Positions 1 to 9,078 of a DNA stretch of 64,000 nt are shown one piece after another. The first letter of the stretch is position 1. Each line of letters starts with the position of its first letter. Origin of the DNA: Mangrovimicrobium sp048323675 (lineage in GTDB: Bacteria; Pseudomonadota; Gammaproteobacteria; Pseudomonadales; Halieaceae); the NCBI RefSeq assembly GCF_048323675.1, contig NZ_JBLWFK010000001.1:124001-188000 (forward strand), written 5' to 3'. The notes under the pieces are model-generated. The model was given only the letters and a program-made list of their open reading frames with translations, had not been told where the DNA came from and did no database searches. A program made the position numbers and the translations under genes.

Positions 1-379
1 TCAGAAACATTGCTTGTATACACATAAGCCGGAAATTATGGATTGTCTGTACGACTGGTATGCCTCGCGTCGCTGCGGTCCAATACAGGGATCCGGAGAT
101 CAACGGGAAAGTATTGTGGGCGTGTATGATGTCTGGTTTGTAATTGTCAATGAGTTGCTCGATCTCGTTGACTGTTTTCCGGGACCAGAATGTTTCGATA
201 GCCAGTTTCGGCTTGCCGGTACTGATAATTTCGTCGTTGTGACGTGAGTATAATTGGACATCATGTCCGTGCTTTTCGAGTAATTGGGCCTCTGAGCGCA
301 CGACTGAATCTTCTCCGCCCGCGAATTGATAAAAATTGTGCGCAATGAGAATTCTCTGTGGGGTGTGGGGTAATGTCAT
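1..379 (-). CDS. Glycosyltransferase family 4 N-terminal part (cut by window edge)
   Basis: An open frame runs from an ATG at 379 to the window edge with no stop, giving 126 residues. The start reads as a GT-B glycosyltransferase N-terminus: a first beta strand ending in IAHNFYQFAGGED, then SEAQLLEKHGHDV, the Rossmann entry typical of family 4 (group 1) sugar transferases. Near the edge comes IHAHNTFP and then QTIHNFRLMC, matching the family's HN-F-RL-C segment. The catalytic C-terminal half lies outside the window. It diverges from gmd, so it probably belongs to the same exopolysaccharide locus and adds a sugar to a lipid-linked intermediate; donor and acceptor cannot be told. No good ribosome binding site is visible before the ATG. 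Confidence 0.8.
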   Translation of the reverse strand, partial: MTLPHTPQRILIAHNFYQFAGGEDSVVRSEAQLLEKHGHDVQLYSRHNDEIISTGKPKLAIETFWSRKTVNEIEQLIDNYKPDIIHAHNTFPLISGSLYWTAATRGIPVVQTIHNFRLMCIQAMFL

Positions 380-623
380 GGATAATCGTTGTCGTTATTG
401 GTGGCGCGGGAGAGAACAAGCGAATCTACAAGCCATTTTCCGCTACCGGGATTATTGTATATACATTATGCGTAGATTATGGGGCGATACCAGTGCCTGT
501 CTACAGCTGAATGCTTTTGTTCAAGGCGTTCTTTCGATAAACTCGCTGCAATATCGCGCTGTCCAGGAATAAGCAATAATTGTAAAAAAATCTGACAGTG
601 ATTTTTTTCATTGGTGAATACAT

Positions 624-1754
624 ATGAGTCGAAAAATTGCGTTAATTACAGGTATTACCGGCCAGGACGGGTCCTATCTCGCGGAGTTACTGCTTGATAA
701 GGGGTATGAAGTCCACGGTATCAAGCGTCGCGCCTCGTCTTTCAACACAGAAAGAATTGATCATATCTACCGCGACAGGCATGAAAATCCCGATCTGAAA
801 TTTTTCCTGCACTACGGTGATCTCTCCGATACCTCCAATCTGGTTCGTCTAGTCCAGCAAATACAGCCCGATGAAATCTATAACCTCGGGGCTATGAGCC
901 ATGTGGCTGTATCCTTCGAGTCGCCGGAATATGCGGCGGACGTAGACGCTATCGGTACTCTCCGCATCCTCGAAGCGATTCGACTGCTTGGGATGGAAAA
1001 GAAGGTGCGTTTTTACCAGGCATCAACGTCCGAACTCTACGGACTGGTACAGGAAATACCCCAGAAAGAGACGACACCCTTTTATCCGCGGTCTCCCTAT
1101 GCCGCAGCCAAGTTGTACGCTTACTGGATCACTGTCAACTACCGTGAAGCGTATGGCATGTACGCCTGCAATGGCATCCTTTTTAATCATGAATCTCCGC
1201 GACGCGGGGAGACCTTTGTGACCCGCAAGGTTACCCGCGGCATAGCCAATATTGCGCTAGGTATGCAGGATTGTCTTTACATGGGCAACATGGATGCCCT
1301 GCGAGACTGGGGGCATGCAAAGGATTACGTGGAGATGCAGTGGCTGATGTTGCAACAGAACGAGGCCGAGGACTTTGTGATAGCGACCGGCGTACAGTAC
1401 TCAGTGCGAGAATTCATCAATGCGAGCTGTGCTGAACTCGGTTTAACACTGGAGTGGTCAGGCCGCGGTGTCGATGAAACTGCCACTGTTACTTCGGTTG
1501 CGGAAAAGGGACTGAATCTCGATCCAAACCTCACAGGAAAAATCATTGTTCGTGTCGATCAGAGATATTTTCGACCCACAGAAGTCGAGACCTTGTTGGG
1601 TGACCCGACCAAAGCCAAGGAAAAGCTCGGTTGGTCTCCCCAAATTACCTTCGGGGAACTGGTGAAAGAGATGGTCGAGGCTGATCTGGAAAAGGCGCGC
1701 CGCTTCAAGTTGTTAAAGGACAACGGCTACGACGTCTCGCTGGTAGAGGAGTAG
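624..1754 (+). CDS. gmd: GDP-mannose 4,6-dehydratase
   Basis: 376 residues, normal family length. It converts GDP-D-mannose to GDP-4-keto-6-deoxymannose with bound NADP, the first step to GDP-L-fucose and related deoxysugars, in the cytosol. The N-terminus carries the extended-SDR nucleotide motif GITGQDGSYL, then IKRRASSFNTERIDH, which is diagnostic of Gmd. The active site is visible as STSELYG followed by SPYAAAKLYAYW (YxxxK), with NHESPRRGETFVTRK further on. The stop is 4 bases before the GTG of the next gene, so the two are cotranscribed and act in sequence. A 244-bp gap separates it from the divergent glycosyltransferase. Confidence 0.97.
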   Translation: MSRKIALITGITGQDGSYLAELLLDKGYEVHGIKRRASSFNTERIDHIYRDRHENPDLKFFLHYGDLSDTSNLVRLVQQIQPDEIYNLGAMSHVAVSFESPEYAADVDAIGTLRILEAIRLLGMEKKVRFYQASTSELYGLVQEIPQKETTPFYPRSPYAAAKLYAYWITVNYREAYGMYACNGILFNHESPRRGETFVTRKVTRGIANIALGMQDCLYMGNMDALRDWGHAKDYVEMQWLMLQQNEAEDFVIATGVQYSVREFINASCAELGLTLEWSGRGVDETATVTSVAEKGLNLDPNLTGKIIVRVDQRYFRPTEVETLLGDPTKAKEKLGWSPQITFGELVKEMVEADLEKARRFKLLKDNGYDVSLVEE

Positions 1755-1758
1755 GTCC

Positions 1759-2721
1759 GTGGCGGGCAAAGTATTTGTCGCAGGTCACCGCGGAATGGTC
1801 GGGTCCGCGATTGTGCGTCAGCTGGAGACTCAAGGTCACCGGAGCCTCCTCACCGCCACACGTAATGAACTGAATCTTGTTGATCAGGTTGCGGTGAGGG
1901 AGTTCTTCAGGCAGGAGAGACCCGAACAGGTCTACCTTGCTGCTGCCAAGGTGGGCGGAATTCTCGCCAATAACAACTTCCCGGCTGATTTCATTTACCA
2001 GAACCTGATGATCGAGGCGAATATTATTCATGCAGCCTGGGAATCCGGTGTGAAGACGCTGCTTTTTCTCGGCAGTTCCTGCATTTATCCCAAGCTGGCC
2101 TCACAGCCAATGTCCGAATCCGCGTTGTTAACCGGTGAGTTGGAGCCTACCAACGAACCCTACGCGCTGGCCAAGATAGCGGGTATCAAACTTTGCGAAT
2201 CCTATAACCGGCAGCACGGTACGGATTACCGTTCGGTTATGCCAACAAATCTCTACGGCCCTGGCGACAATTTTCATCTCGAAAACAGCCATGTTATCCC
2301 TGCGTTGATACGCAAATTCCATGAGGCCAAAGAAGCAGGAGACAGCGCGGTCACTGTGTGGGGTACTGGCAAGGCAATGCGGGAATTTCTTCATGTAGAC
2401 GACATGGCGGCTGCCTGTGTGCACGTGATGGGATTGACGCGTGACGAGTACTGGTCCGAGGTCGAACCCATGCTGTCCCACATCAACGTGGGCACAGGTG
2501 AGGACGTGACCATTGCCGAACTCGCCACCACGATCGGCAAAGTCGTTGGCTACCAGGGAAACATCGTGTACGACAGCAGTAAACCGGACGGTACACCGCG
2601 TAAGTTACTTGACGTTTCCCGCCTCAAATCCCTGGGCTGGCGGCCAAACTACAATCTGGAATCCGGTCTGGAAGATTCCTATCAATGGTTCCTCGATAAC
2701 AGCGAAATCCTGCGTGTTTAA
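1759..2721 (+). CDS. fcl: GDP-L-fucose synthase
   Basis: 320 residues starting at GTG 1759. It epimerises and reduces the Gmd product to GDP-L-fucose. The NADP-binding motif GHRGMVGSAI is at the N-terminus, followed by VYLAAAKVGGI, GSSCIYP and EPYALAKIAGIKLCESY with the catalytic Tyr/Lys, then MPTNLYGPGDNFH and a late FLHVDDMA, all hallmarks of WcaG/Fcl. It lies 4 bp after gmd, so translational coupling is likely. Together the two enzymes supply fucose for the exopolysaccharide whose assembly genes follow. A 190-bp gap then precedes the exosortase gene, with a TATAAT-like hexamer but no convincing -35 box. Confidence 0.96.
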   Translation: MAGKVFVAGHRGMVGSAIVRQLETQGHRSLLTATRNELNLVDQVAVREFFRQERPEQVYLAAAKVGGILANNNFPADFIYQNLMIEANIIHAAWESGVKTLLFLGSSCIYPKLASQPMSESALLTGELEPTNEPYALAKIAGIKLCESYNRQHGTDYRSVMPTNLYGPGDNFHLENSHVIPALIRKFHEAKEAGDSAVTVWGTGKAMREFLHVDDMAAACVHVMGLTRDEYWSEVEPMLSHINVGTGEDVTIAELATTIGKVVGYQGNIVYDSSKPDGTPRKLLDVSRLKSLGWRPNYNLESGLEDSYQWFLDNSEILRV

Positions 2722-2911
2722 GCCTGGGTTGTAAAATTTTCTGACAGCAAAAAAAGCTCTTCCAGCGCTCCAAACCACACCCGGTTCACTGGTCGCCAGG
2801 CCATCTACCTGCGTATAATTTTCAATCACTTCGAAGTGCCATGCGGCGCTGACAGTTGAAAATATAATAAAGATAGCGCTTCCGTTTAGGCGTGTTTTAT
2901 CGAGGTAGCAT

Positions 2912-4552
2912 ATGTCTGAAGCCATTGCATTGGACGAGCGTTCAGCGTCGAGGCTTTCGCCATTTTTCTGGTTTACGTTGATTTTCGCCGGAGCCCTGGT
3001 CGCTTTCCTGTTCCGCTTCGGACTTCTCGATATGGAGGCAAACTGGTCCACAGCGGAAGAATACTCCCACGGATACATGATCCCGGTGGTCGCACTATTT
3101 CTTTTCTACCAAAGGCTACCGCAGTTACAGGGCATTGACTGGAACGCGAACTGGCTTGGTCCGCTGCTCATGGTCGGTGCCATATCAGCCTGGATTCTCG
3201 GCGAAATGAGTGCGATTTTTATGATCGTGCATTACGCATTCCTGCTTTCCCTTGTCGCGCTGGGTATAAGTATCTTTGGATGGCGTGGTTTCAGGTGTAC
3301 CTGGGCAGCTTTTGCGTATCTGGTTTTCATGATTCCGCTGCCGAATTTCCTCTACAAGGGGCTGTCCGGACAACTCCAATTGATTTCAACTGAAATCGGG
3401 GTGGCGGTAATCCGCCTGTTTGATATCAGTGTTTTTGTATCCGGTAACGTAATTGATCTGGGAGTCTACCAACTGCAGGTTGTGGAAGCCTGCAGCGGTC
3501 TGCGCTACCTCTTTCCACTGATGAGTTTCGGCTTTCTGATCGCCTATGTATATAACGGGCCGCTGTGGCACAAATGGACGATATTCCTCAGCACTGTTCT
3601 GATAACCATTTTGATGAACAGCTTCCGCATAGGTGTCATTGGCGTAACCGTGGAATATTGGGGCATCGAAATGGCTGAAGGTTTTTTACATGACTTTGAA
3701 GGCTGGTTCGTTTTCATGGCTTGCCTGGGTGTGCTCTTCCTCCTGATTCTCCTTCTGAATGCTATCAGCGGCCGCAAGGCATCACCGCTGGACCTCATGG
3801 ACTTGTCCTATCCCACGATGGCCGACATCCAGGCTGTTAATCCAGGCTTGCGCAAGTCGATGTCAAGTTTACTGGCGAGCACTCTCATACTGCTGCTGGC
3901 CGTACCAGCCAGCATCGCGATATCCGATCGCGAGGAGCTGATTCCACAGCGAACACAATTTATCAATTTCCCCCTCCTCAAAGGGGAGTGGGTTGGACAG
4001 GAAACCGCACTGGAGCCTGACATTCTTGAAGCACTGGATTATCCGGACTACATCCAGGCCAATTACTTTCGCCCAGGCGACCCGATCCCCGTCAACCTGT
4101 ACATCGCCTACTACCAATCGCAACGTACCGGTTCATCGATTCACTCCCCACGCTCCTGCATTCCCGGTGGTGGCTGGAAGATCTCTGACCTGACACAGGA
4201 GAATATCGGCGCTGAACTTGGCATTTCCGGCCTGGAGGTAAATCGGCTACTCATTTCCCAGGGAGATGTACAGAATCTTGTTTACTACTGGTTTGAACAG
4301 CGTGGCAGGACGCTGACGAACGAATATCTCGCCAAGTGGTATCTCTTTCAGGACGGCTTGACCATGCAACGCTCAGATGGCGCCCTGGTGCGCCTCGTGG
4401 TTCCTGTTCCCTCCGGAGGCAAGGTCGAAGACGCGGACGTGCAAATGCGCGAATTCCTGCGCGAATTCTATCCAATCCTGCCGGATTACCTGCCAGGGAA
4501 GGCAATTGAGGTCAGGGAAGTCAGTCGGAGTCTGCAAAACCGGGTGAACTGA
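2912..4552 (+). CDS. xrtD: Exosortase fused to EpsI domain (XrtD-like, VPLPA-CTERM type)
   Basis: 546 residues. Residues 1-285 form the multi-pass exosortase, a membrane cysteine transpeptidase thought to cut PEP-CTERM-type tails from exported proteins. The catalytic set is visible: Cys194 in VEACSGLRYL, Arg239 in MNSFRIGV and His260 in EGFLHDFEGW. From about residue 315 an EpsI domain follows, with a conserved RSCIPGGGW block. Exosortases fused to EpsI include the XrtD class that serves VPLPA-CTERM proteins (recalled family knowledge), and a VPLPA-CTERM protein is encoded 4.7 kb downstream. The next gene starts 2 bp after the stop, so sorting and polysaccharide assembly share an operon. The exact class letter is inferred. 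Confidence 0.9.
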   Translation: MSEAIALDERSASRLSPFFWFTLIFAGALVAFLFRFGLLDMEANWSTAEEYSHGYMIPVVALFLFYQRLPQLQGIDWNANWLGPLLMVGAISAWILGEMSAIFMIVHYAFLLSLVALGISIFGWRGFRCTWAAFAYLVFMIPLPNFLYKGLSGQLQLISTEIGVAVIRLFDISVFVSGNVIDLGVYQLQVVEACSGLRYLFPLMSFGFLIAYVYNGPLWHKWTIFLSTVLITILMNSFRIGVIGVTVEYWGIEMAEGFLHDFEGWFVFMACLGVLFLLILLLNAISGRKASPLDLMDLSYPTMADIQAVNPGLRKSMSSLLASTLILLLAVPASIAISDREELIPQRTQFINFPLLKGEWVGQETALEPDILEALDYPDYIQANYFRPGDPIPVNLYIAYYQSQRTGSSIHSPRSCIPGGGWKISDLTQENIGAELGISGLEVNRLLISQGDVQNLVYYWFEQRGRTLTNEYLAKWYLFQDGLTMQRSDGALVRLVVPVPSGGKVEDADVQMREFLREFYPILPDYLPGKAIEVREVSRSLQNRVN

Positions 4553-4554
4553 TC

Positions 4555-6174
4555 GTGGAATACCTATATAGCTGGACCGTCGCCCTTTTCCTGACAATTG
4601 CGCTAATACCGCTTTTGATCAGGCTGTCGGTACAACTCGGTTTGGTTGACGATCCATCCGCTGAACGCAAGGTGCATTCTGTCCTCATGCCGCGAACAGG
4701 CGGGCTCGGGATTATCATCGGCGCGGCTCTGCCATTGCTTTTTCTGCTGCCTATGGAGGGCTATCTTCTTTATCTCTTTGTTGGCTGCGCCATTATTGTC
4801 ATATTTGGCCTGTTCGATGACCGGTTAGAACTGAGCTACAAGTGGAAACTGTTCGGCCAGTCTCTGGCGGCAATCGTGGTAATGAGCGGGGGCATTGTCG
4901 CTTATAAATTGCCTTTTCTTGGCCTGGAAAATGCGCCGCTTTGGTTGAGCTACCCGATAACTTTTTTCTTCCTTGTCGGCGTCGTCAACGGTGTGAATTT
5001 CTCCGACGGCCTGGATGGACTGGCCGCCGGCACATCCGTCATGGCTCTTCTGCTGATTTTTCTGCTGGCGCTGCATGCCGAAAATACAAACGTCGCGTTA
5101 ATTTCGCTGACTGTCGTTGGTGGGGTGTTGGGCTTTCTTCGCTACAACACGTTTCCGGCAAATATATTCATGGGAGATGCCGGCAGCCAGTTTCTGGGCT
5201 TTGTCATCGCCTGTCTGGCGATCCTTGTAACACAGAAGGGTATCGCACCCTATAGCGCGTTTCTTCCGATATTGATTCTGGGTATCCCTATTATGGATAT
5301 TCTCCAGGTCGTACCTGTGCGCATAAAGAAAAATCTGCCCCTGCCCGGACCGGACAAGGAACATTTTCACCACCAGATTGCCAAGCTGGGTTTTCGGCAT
5401 ACGGACGTGGTGGCACTGGTCTACGTGTTGCAGGCAATTCTTCTCTCAGGGGCATTTTTGCTGCGCTACCATTCCGACCTGGCGGTGGCCACGTTTTACG
5501 TGACCTATGTGGTGCTGATACTCGGTTTACTGTTGCTGGCGAACTTCACTGGCTGGCACTTCCGCGGCAAGGACCGCGAGGCCCAGTTTGAAAGCCGGCG
5601 CGCCTGGGTCAAGCGGCGACTCGCCTGGTATGCTGCGAATTGTCCGCGCCTCATTGCACTGTTGGTATCGGCGTTTTTCGTTCTGTCCGGCTGGTACCTC
5701 TCCCCCGGGGGAAATAGTTTCTCGCTGGCCCTGGTCATGTGTGTTAGCTGCGCAACCTGCTGGCTGCTCGCCAAATCGACAGTTTCTCGCCAGATATTTC
5801 GTGTGGTGCTGTATCTCGCCAGTGTGGCTATCGCCTATTTTCTGCTTTTCCCCGCTAATCTCGGCCTGGTAGAGACCTCATCTCTACTGGCATTTGCCGT
5901 GTTGATGGTCGCCTTCCTTACCCTGGGCATCTATCTCACCGGACAGCAGGATTTTCGCTTGACGACCCAGGACCTGTTGATCCTGCTGGTAGTGCTGTTA
6001 CTTCCCCTGCTGCCGATTGAGGTGGTCGACCGTTACGCCCTGGGTCGGGTGGTCCTGCTCGTGGCCTTGTTGATGTACGCCAGCGAGTTTGTTTTGTTGC
6101 GCACCACCCGGATGGTGGCCATATGTGTTGGTTGCGCGCTCGCTTCCGTAGCGGTGGTTTTGGGTTTGCCGTAG
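4555..6174 (+). CDS. WecA/MraY-family undecaprenyl-phosphate sugar-1-phosphate transferase, extended
   Basis: 539 residues, starting at GTG 4555 two bases after the exosortase stop. The first 330 or so residues are a polytopic polyprenyl-phosphate glycosyl-1-phosphate transferase: early LVDDPSAERKVHS, then FGLFDDRLELSYKWK, NGVNFSDGLDGLAAG, FMGDAGSQFLGF and EHFHHQI, the conserved cytoplasmic loops of the WecA/TagO group. It would load the first sugar phosphate onto undecaprenyl phosphate to start exopolysaccharide or glycan synthesis. Odd point: enzymes of this group usually end near 350 residues, whereas here about 190 further residues follow, mostly hydrophobic and consistent with several additional membrane helices. 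The nature of the sugar is unknown. Confidence 0.88.
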   Translation: MEYLYSWTVALFLTIALIPLLIRLSVQLGLVDDPSAERKVHSVLMPRTGGLGIIIGAALPLLFLLPMEGYLLYLFVGCAIIVIFGLFDDRLELSYKWKLFGQSLAAIVVMSGGIVAYKLPFLGLENAPLWLSYPITFFFLVGVVNGVNFSDGLDGLAAGTSVMALLLIFLLALHAENTNVALISLTVVGGVLGFLRYNTFPANIFMGDAGSQFLGFVIACLAILVTQKGIAPYSAFLPILILGIPIMDILQVVPVRIKKNLPLPGPDKEHFHHQIAKLGFRHTDVVALVYVLQAILLSGAFLLRYHSDLAVATFYVTYVVLILGLLLLANFTGWHFRGKDREAQFESRRAWVKRRLAWYAANCPRLIALLVSAFFVLSGWYLSPGGNSFSLALVMCVSCATCWLLAKSTVSRQIFRVVLYLASVAIAYFLLFPANLGLVETSSLLAFAVLMVAFLTLGIYLTGQQDFRLTTQDLLILLVVLLLPLLPIEVVDRYALGRVVLLVALLMYASEFVLLRTTRMVAICVGCALASVAVVLGLP

Positions 6175-6204
6175 CGGTATTTCAGATAAAAACGGAGTTT
6201 GATT

Positions 6205-8586
6205 ATGTTCTGCAGTAAACGTTTGATTGTGGCACTTGGTTTGACGGCAACTCTGGCCCTGGCCGGGTGTGGTGGCAGCTCGGAGCGGCAGGCCAAGTAT
6301 CTGGAGAAAGCGCGGGATCATCTTGCGATCGAGGATTACGACAAGGCGGCGATAGACAGCAAGAATGTACTCAAGATCAATCCAAATAATGTAGAGGCGC
6401 GTTTTATTCTGGCTCAGGTGGCAGAGCACAATGAAGACGTGCGACGGATGCTGGGAGACCTCACCGCGGTAGTTGATCTCGAGCCCAAACACGTTGAAGC
6501 CAATCTCAAGCTTGCCAATTTTATGCTTGCTGCCAGCCAGCTGGAAGACGCCGAAAAGCACGCTCAAAATGTGTTGAGCGTGGATCAGGGCAATGCAGAG
6601 GCGACGTCGGTTCTCGCCGCCATTGCACAGCGCCAGGGTGACCTGGACAAGGCCCGGGAGCTTGCTAAGCGAGCCGTCAGCTCGGATGCTTCGCAACAGA
6701 TGGCAGTTTCTGTACTGGTTTCTCAGTTGGAGGACGAAGCGCCGGAGGAAGCCCTGCGCTACATCGATGAAGGGCTGGCAGCCGACCCGGACAACGCTAT
6801 CCTTGCAGGATTGAGAATTAACCTGCTCGACAAAATGGGACGCACCGATGAGGCGCTCGCCCAGTTTGAGGAGCTGGCGGCGACCGATCCCGAGAATCTC
6901 AAACTGACCGCTGAACTCGCTCGGTATTATACGGCCCGCTTCCGGGTGGATGACGCAGAGGCGTTGTTGCGCAGCAGGGTGAAGGACTATCCGGAGGAGG
7001 TCGAATACAAGGTACTGTTGTCCAGGTTCCTGCAGGAAACCTCCGGCGTGGACGCTGCCCGTGCAGTACTGGAGGAAATGCTGGCGGCGCAGCCCGAGGA
7101 ATTTGGACTACGCGATGCCCTTGCAGTTCTACTGGTCAAAATGGGTGATACGGAAGCTGCAACCCAGGTCTACAAGGATACCTTCGACAATAGCGAGGAC
7201 CAGCAGGACCAGCAGCTGGCGCGCAGCCAGCTCGCCAGGCTGGCACTTTCCACAGGTGACAGGGAAACCGCCCGACGTTGGTATACCGAGGCCCTGGATA
7301 TCGAGCCTGGCAACCCCAATGCGCTGCTTACCAAGGCCAAGATCGACCTGCTGGAGGGCGAAAATAATGAGGCCATTACCGACCTGCGGACAGTAATGCG
7401 CGCCGATCCGGACAGCGTCGAAGCGCAACTGCTGTTGGCGGACGCCTATACCAAAACCGGTTCCCCGGAGTTGGCTCTGGATGGTTACCGCAAAGTACTG
7501 GAGGTACAGCCTGATAATCAAGTCGCACTTTTGATGAGTTCTGTGTTGCTGGTACGTAACAATTCGCTGGACGAAGCGGCGAGGAATCTCGAGACACTTT
7601 TGAAGACAAATCCCGACAATGTCTCAGCTGTAAACCTGCTGACAGATGTCTACGCCAGGCAGAAGCGCTGGGAAGAGGCGGAAGGCCTGGTAGAGCAATT
7701 AAGCCAGAATGAAAACGCTCCCGGTGTGTCCGAACTGATGTCTGCGGGCCTCGCAGTTCGCCAGGGTGAAGAGGAAAAGGCGATACCCCTCGCCCAGGCC
7801 GCCCTGGAGAAAAACCCGAAACTTGAAGGGGTCTATCCACTGTTGGCAGGTGCCTACCTGACGGAGGGCAGGACCGAAGAGGGCATTGCCTGGTTTGACA
7901 AGTGGGTCTCACAGCAACCGGAGAACGCCGCTGCGTTGTACTCCCTCGCGGGTCTGTACCTGGCAGCAGGTGACGCGGCGAAGGCGGAAGAAATTTACCT
8001 GGGAGTATTGGAGGACGCGCCAAGGAATACCAACACGTATCTCAGCCTCGCCAAAATTTACGCGGACCAGGGTGCAATGGATAAAGTCCTCGCGATCTAC
8101 CAGCGTGGCTTGCAGGCGAATCCGGACGACGTGCTACTCAGCGCTGAACTGGCAAACCGCTACATGCAGGTCGGTCAGATTGACAAGGCGATTACGACCC
8201 TGGAGTCCGCTTATGCAATACATCCGGAAAATGTCATGATTCGCAATAACCTGGCTTCACTGTTACTCGAGTACTACCCGACCGAGGACAACCTGAGTCG
8301 GGTACAGAAAATCACCCGGGGTTTCGAGTCCGCCAAGGCTCCCGCCTTGCTGGATACCGCAGGCTGGTTGCAGTACCGCCTGGGTAATTATACCCAGGCC
8401 GTGAGCCTGTTGGCCGCAGCGCAGCGTGCCGGTGGTGAGGGTGTCGAGTACTGGTACCATCTCGGCATGGCCTACGCCTCGGATGGAAAGGTGCCGCAGG
8501 CGAAAAAAGTGCTTGGCAAGGCACTGGATTCCGACGTTTCCTATCCCGGCCGGGCGGAAGCGGAAGAGACCTTTGGCCGGCTGTAA
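6205..8586 (+). CDS. PEP-CTERM-system TPR-repeat lipoprotein (PrsT-like)
   Basis: 793 residues from ATG 6205, preferred over a TTG two codons earlier because GGAG sits 7 bases before the ATG. A lipoprotein signal ends in LALAGC, so the mature protein is lipid-anchored at Cys. The rest is a long run of tetratricopeptide repeats, about 20, each with features such as A-FILAQVAE, NPNNVEARF and DPEN. Such lipoproteins are a standard companion of exosortase/exopolysaccharide loci (PEP_TPR_lipo family) and are thought to scaffold polysaccharide or protein assembly in the periplasm. It is the last gene of the plus-strand cluster; a strong hairpin follows. Confidence 0.92.
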   Translation: MFCSKRLIVALGLTATLALAGCGGSSERQAKYLEKARDHLAIEDYDKAAIDSKNVLKINPNNVEARFILAQVAEHNEDVRRMLGDLTAVVDLEPKHVEANLKLANFMLAASQLEDAEKHAQNVLSVDQGNAEATSVLAAIAQRQGDLDKARELAKRAVSSDASQQMAVSVLVSQLEDEAPEEALRYIDEGLAADPDNAILAGLRINLLDKMGRTDEALAQFEELAATDPENLKLTAELARYYTARFRVDDAEALLRSRVKDYPEEVEYKVLLSRFLQETSGVDAARAVLEEMLAAQPEEFGLRDALAVLLVKMGDTEAATQVYKDTFDNSEDQQDQQLARSQLARLALSTGDRETARRWYTEALDIEPGNPNALLTKAKIDLLEGENNEAITDLRTVMRADPDSVEAQLLLADAYTKTGSPELALDGYRKVLEVQPDNQVALLMSSVLLVRNNSLDEAARNLETLLKTNPDNVSAVNLLTDVYARQKRWEEAEGLVEQLSQNENAPGVSELMSAGLAVRQGEEEKAIPLAQAALEKNPKLEGVYPLLAGAYLTEGRTEEGIAWFDKWVSQQPENAAALYSLAGLYLAAGDAAKAEEIYLGVLEDAPRNTNTYLSLAKIYADQGAMDKVLAIYQRGLQANPDDVLLSAELANRYMQVGQIDKAITTLESAYAIHPENVMIRNNLASLLLEYYPTEDNLSRVQKITRGFESAKAPALLDTAGWLQYRLGNYTQAVSLLAAAQRAGGEGVEYWYHLGMAYASDGKVPQAKKVLGKALDSDVSYPGRAEAEETFGRL

Positions 8587-8595
8587 GGGGCAGTT

Positions 8596-8635
8596 GCGGG
8601 ACCAGTCTTCGGGTTACAAAGAAGACTGATCCCGC
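8596..8635 (+). terminator. Hairpin after TPR lipoprotein gene
   Basis: A 15-bp inverted repeat with one mismatch (GCGGGACCAGTCTTC against GAAGACTGATCCCGC) and a 10-base loop begins 10 bp after the stop codon. There is no clear T run after it, so it may act as a Rho-assisted terminator or a 3'-end stabiliser rather than a classical intrinsic terminator. Confidence 0.6.
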
Positions 8636-8726
8636 TTCCCCGGGGTTTGGCTTGCCGCTGATTTCACTTTCCGCTGATTCCACAAATCCACGATTTCTCG
8701 CTTCCCCGATTTCCCGTTTTGTTAAG

Positions 8727-8805
8727 AAATACTGACGACGCCACACCTCGTTTTTACCCCGGATTAGGTCAGTTTGTCAGTAAAATTTACTACTGATGTG
8801 GCGTG
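8727..8805. promoter_or_regulatory. Cluster of dyad symmetries, possible activator sites
   Basis: Within the gene-free stretch 8587-9277 this segment holds a perfect palindrome AGTAAAATTTACT (8779-8791) and repeated ACTGAC/GTCAGT half-sites in both orientations. A longer imperfect pairing links the CGCCACA near 8739 with TGTGGCG near 8797. It lies 250-320 bp upstream of the sigma-54 promoter, a distance typical of enhancer sites for NtrC-class activators. PEP-CTERM systems often come with such an activator (PrsR), but none is encoded in this window, so the link is inference. The remaining sequence to 9050 is AT-rich with nothing else recognised. Confidence 0.35.
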
Positions 8806-9050
8806 TTTTGGTAGCGTTGGTGTGCAAATACATTCGCGTAACATTATGAAAAATATAGTAAAAAAATGATTTCAAGAACGGATTTCCCCTCTTCCGGAGC
8901 GACTTTTATCAGTGCTTTTAACTAAATTTTTGTGCTTACTGTCGCGCGAATTTACAAATAATTACGCAACGGGCTGTTTTGCCTTTCAATGCCGATAAAA
9001 ATTCCCGAAAAAGCGTTGTTAATCCTTTTAAAACAGCAGCTTATGTTATC

Positions 9051-9066
9051 TGGCACAGCGCTTGCT
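9051..9066 (+). promoter_or_regulatory. Sigma-54 (RpoN) -24/-12 promoter
   Basis: TGGCACAGCGCTTGCT fits the RpoN consensus TGGCAC-N5-TTGCW at every defined position, with GG and GC at the required spacing. It lies in an AT-rich, gene-free region and points at the VPLPA-CTERM gene 212 bp downstream. Transcription would start near 9078. Control by RpoN with a NtrC-type activator has been described for PEP-CTERM genes, which agrees with this placement. Confidence 0.85.
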
Positions 9067-9078
9067 CTATATTCCTCG

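Noticed and set aside
336..572. 78-residue plus frame between the glycosyltransferase and gmd
   Set aside because: No ribosome site, no family resemblance, overlaps the glycosyltransferase start on the other strand.
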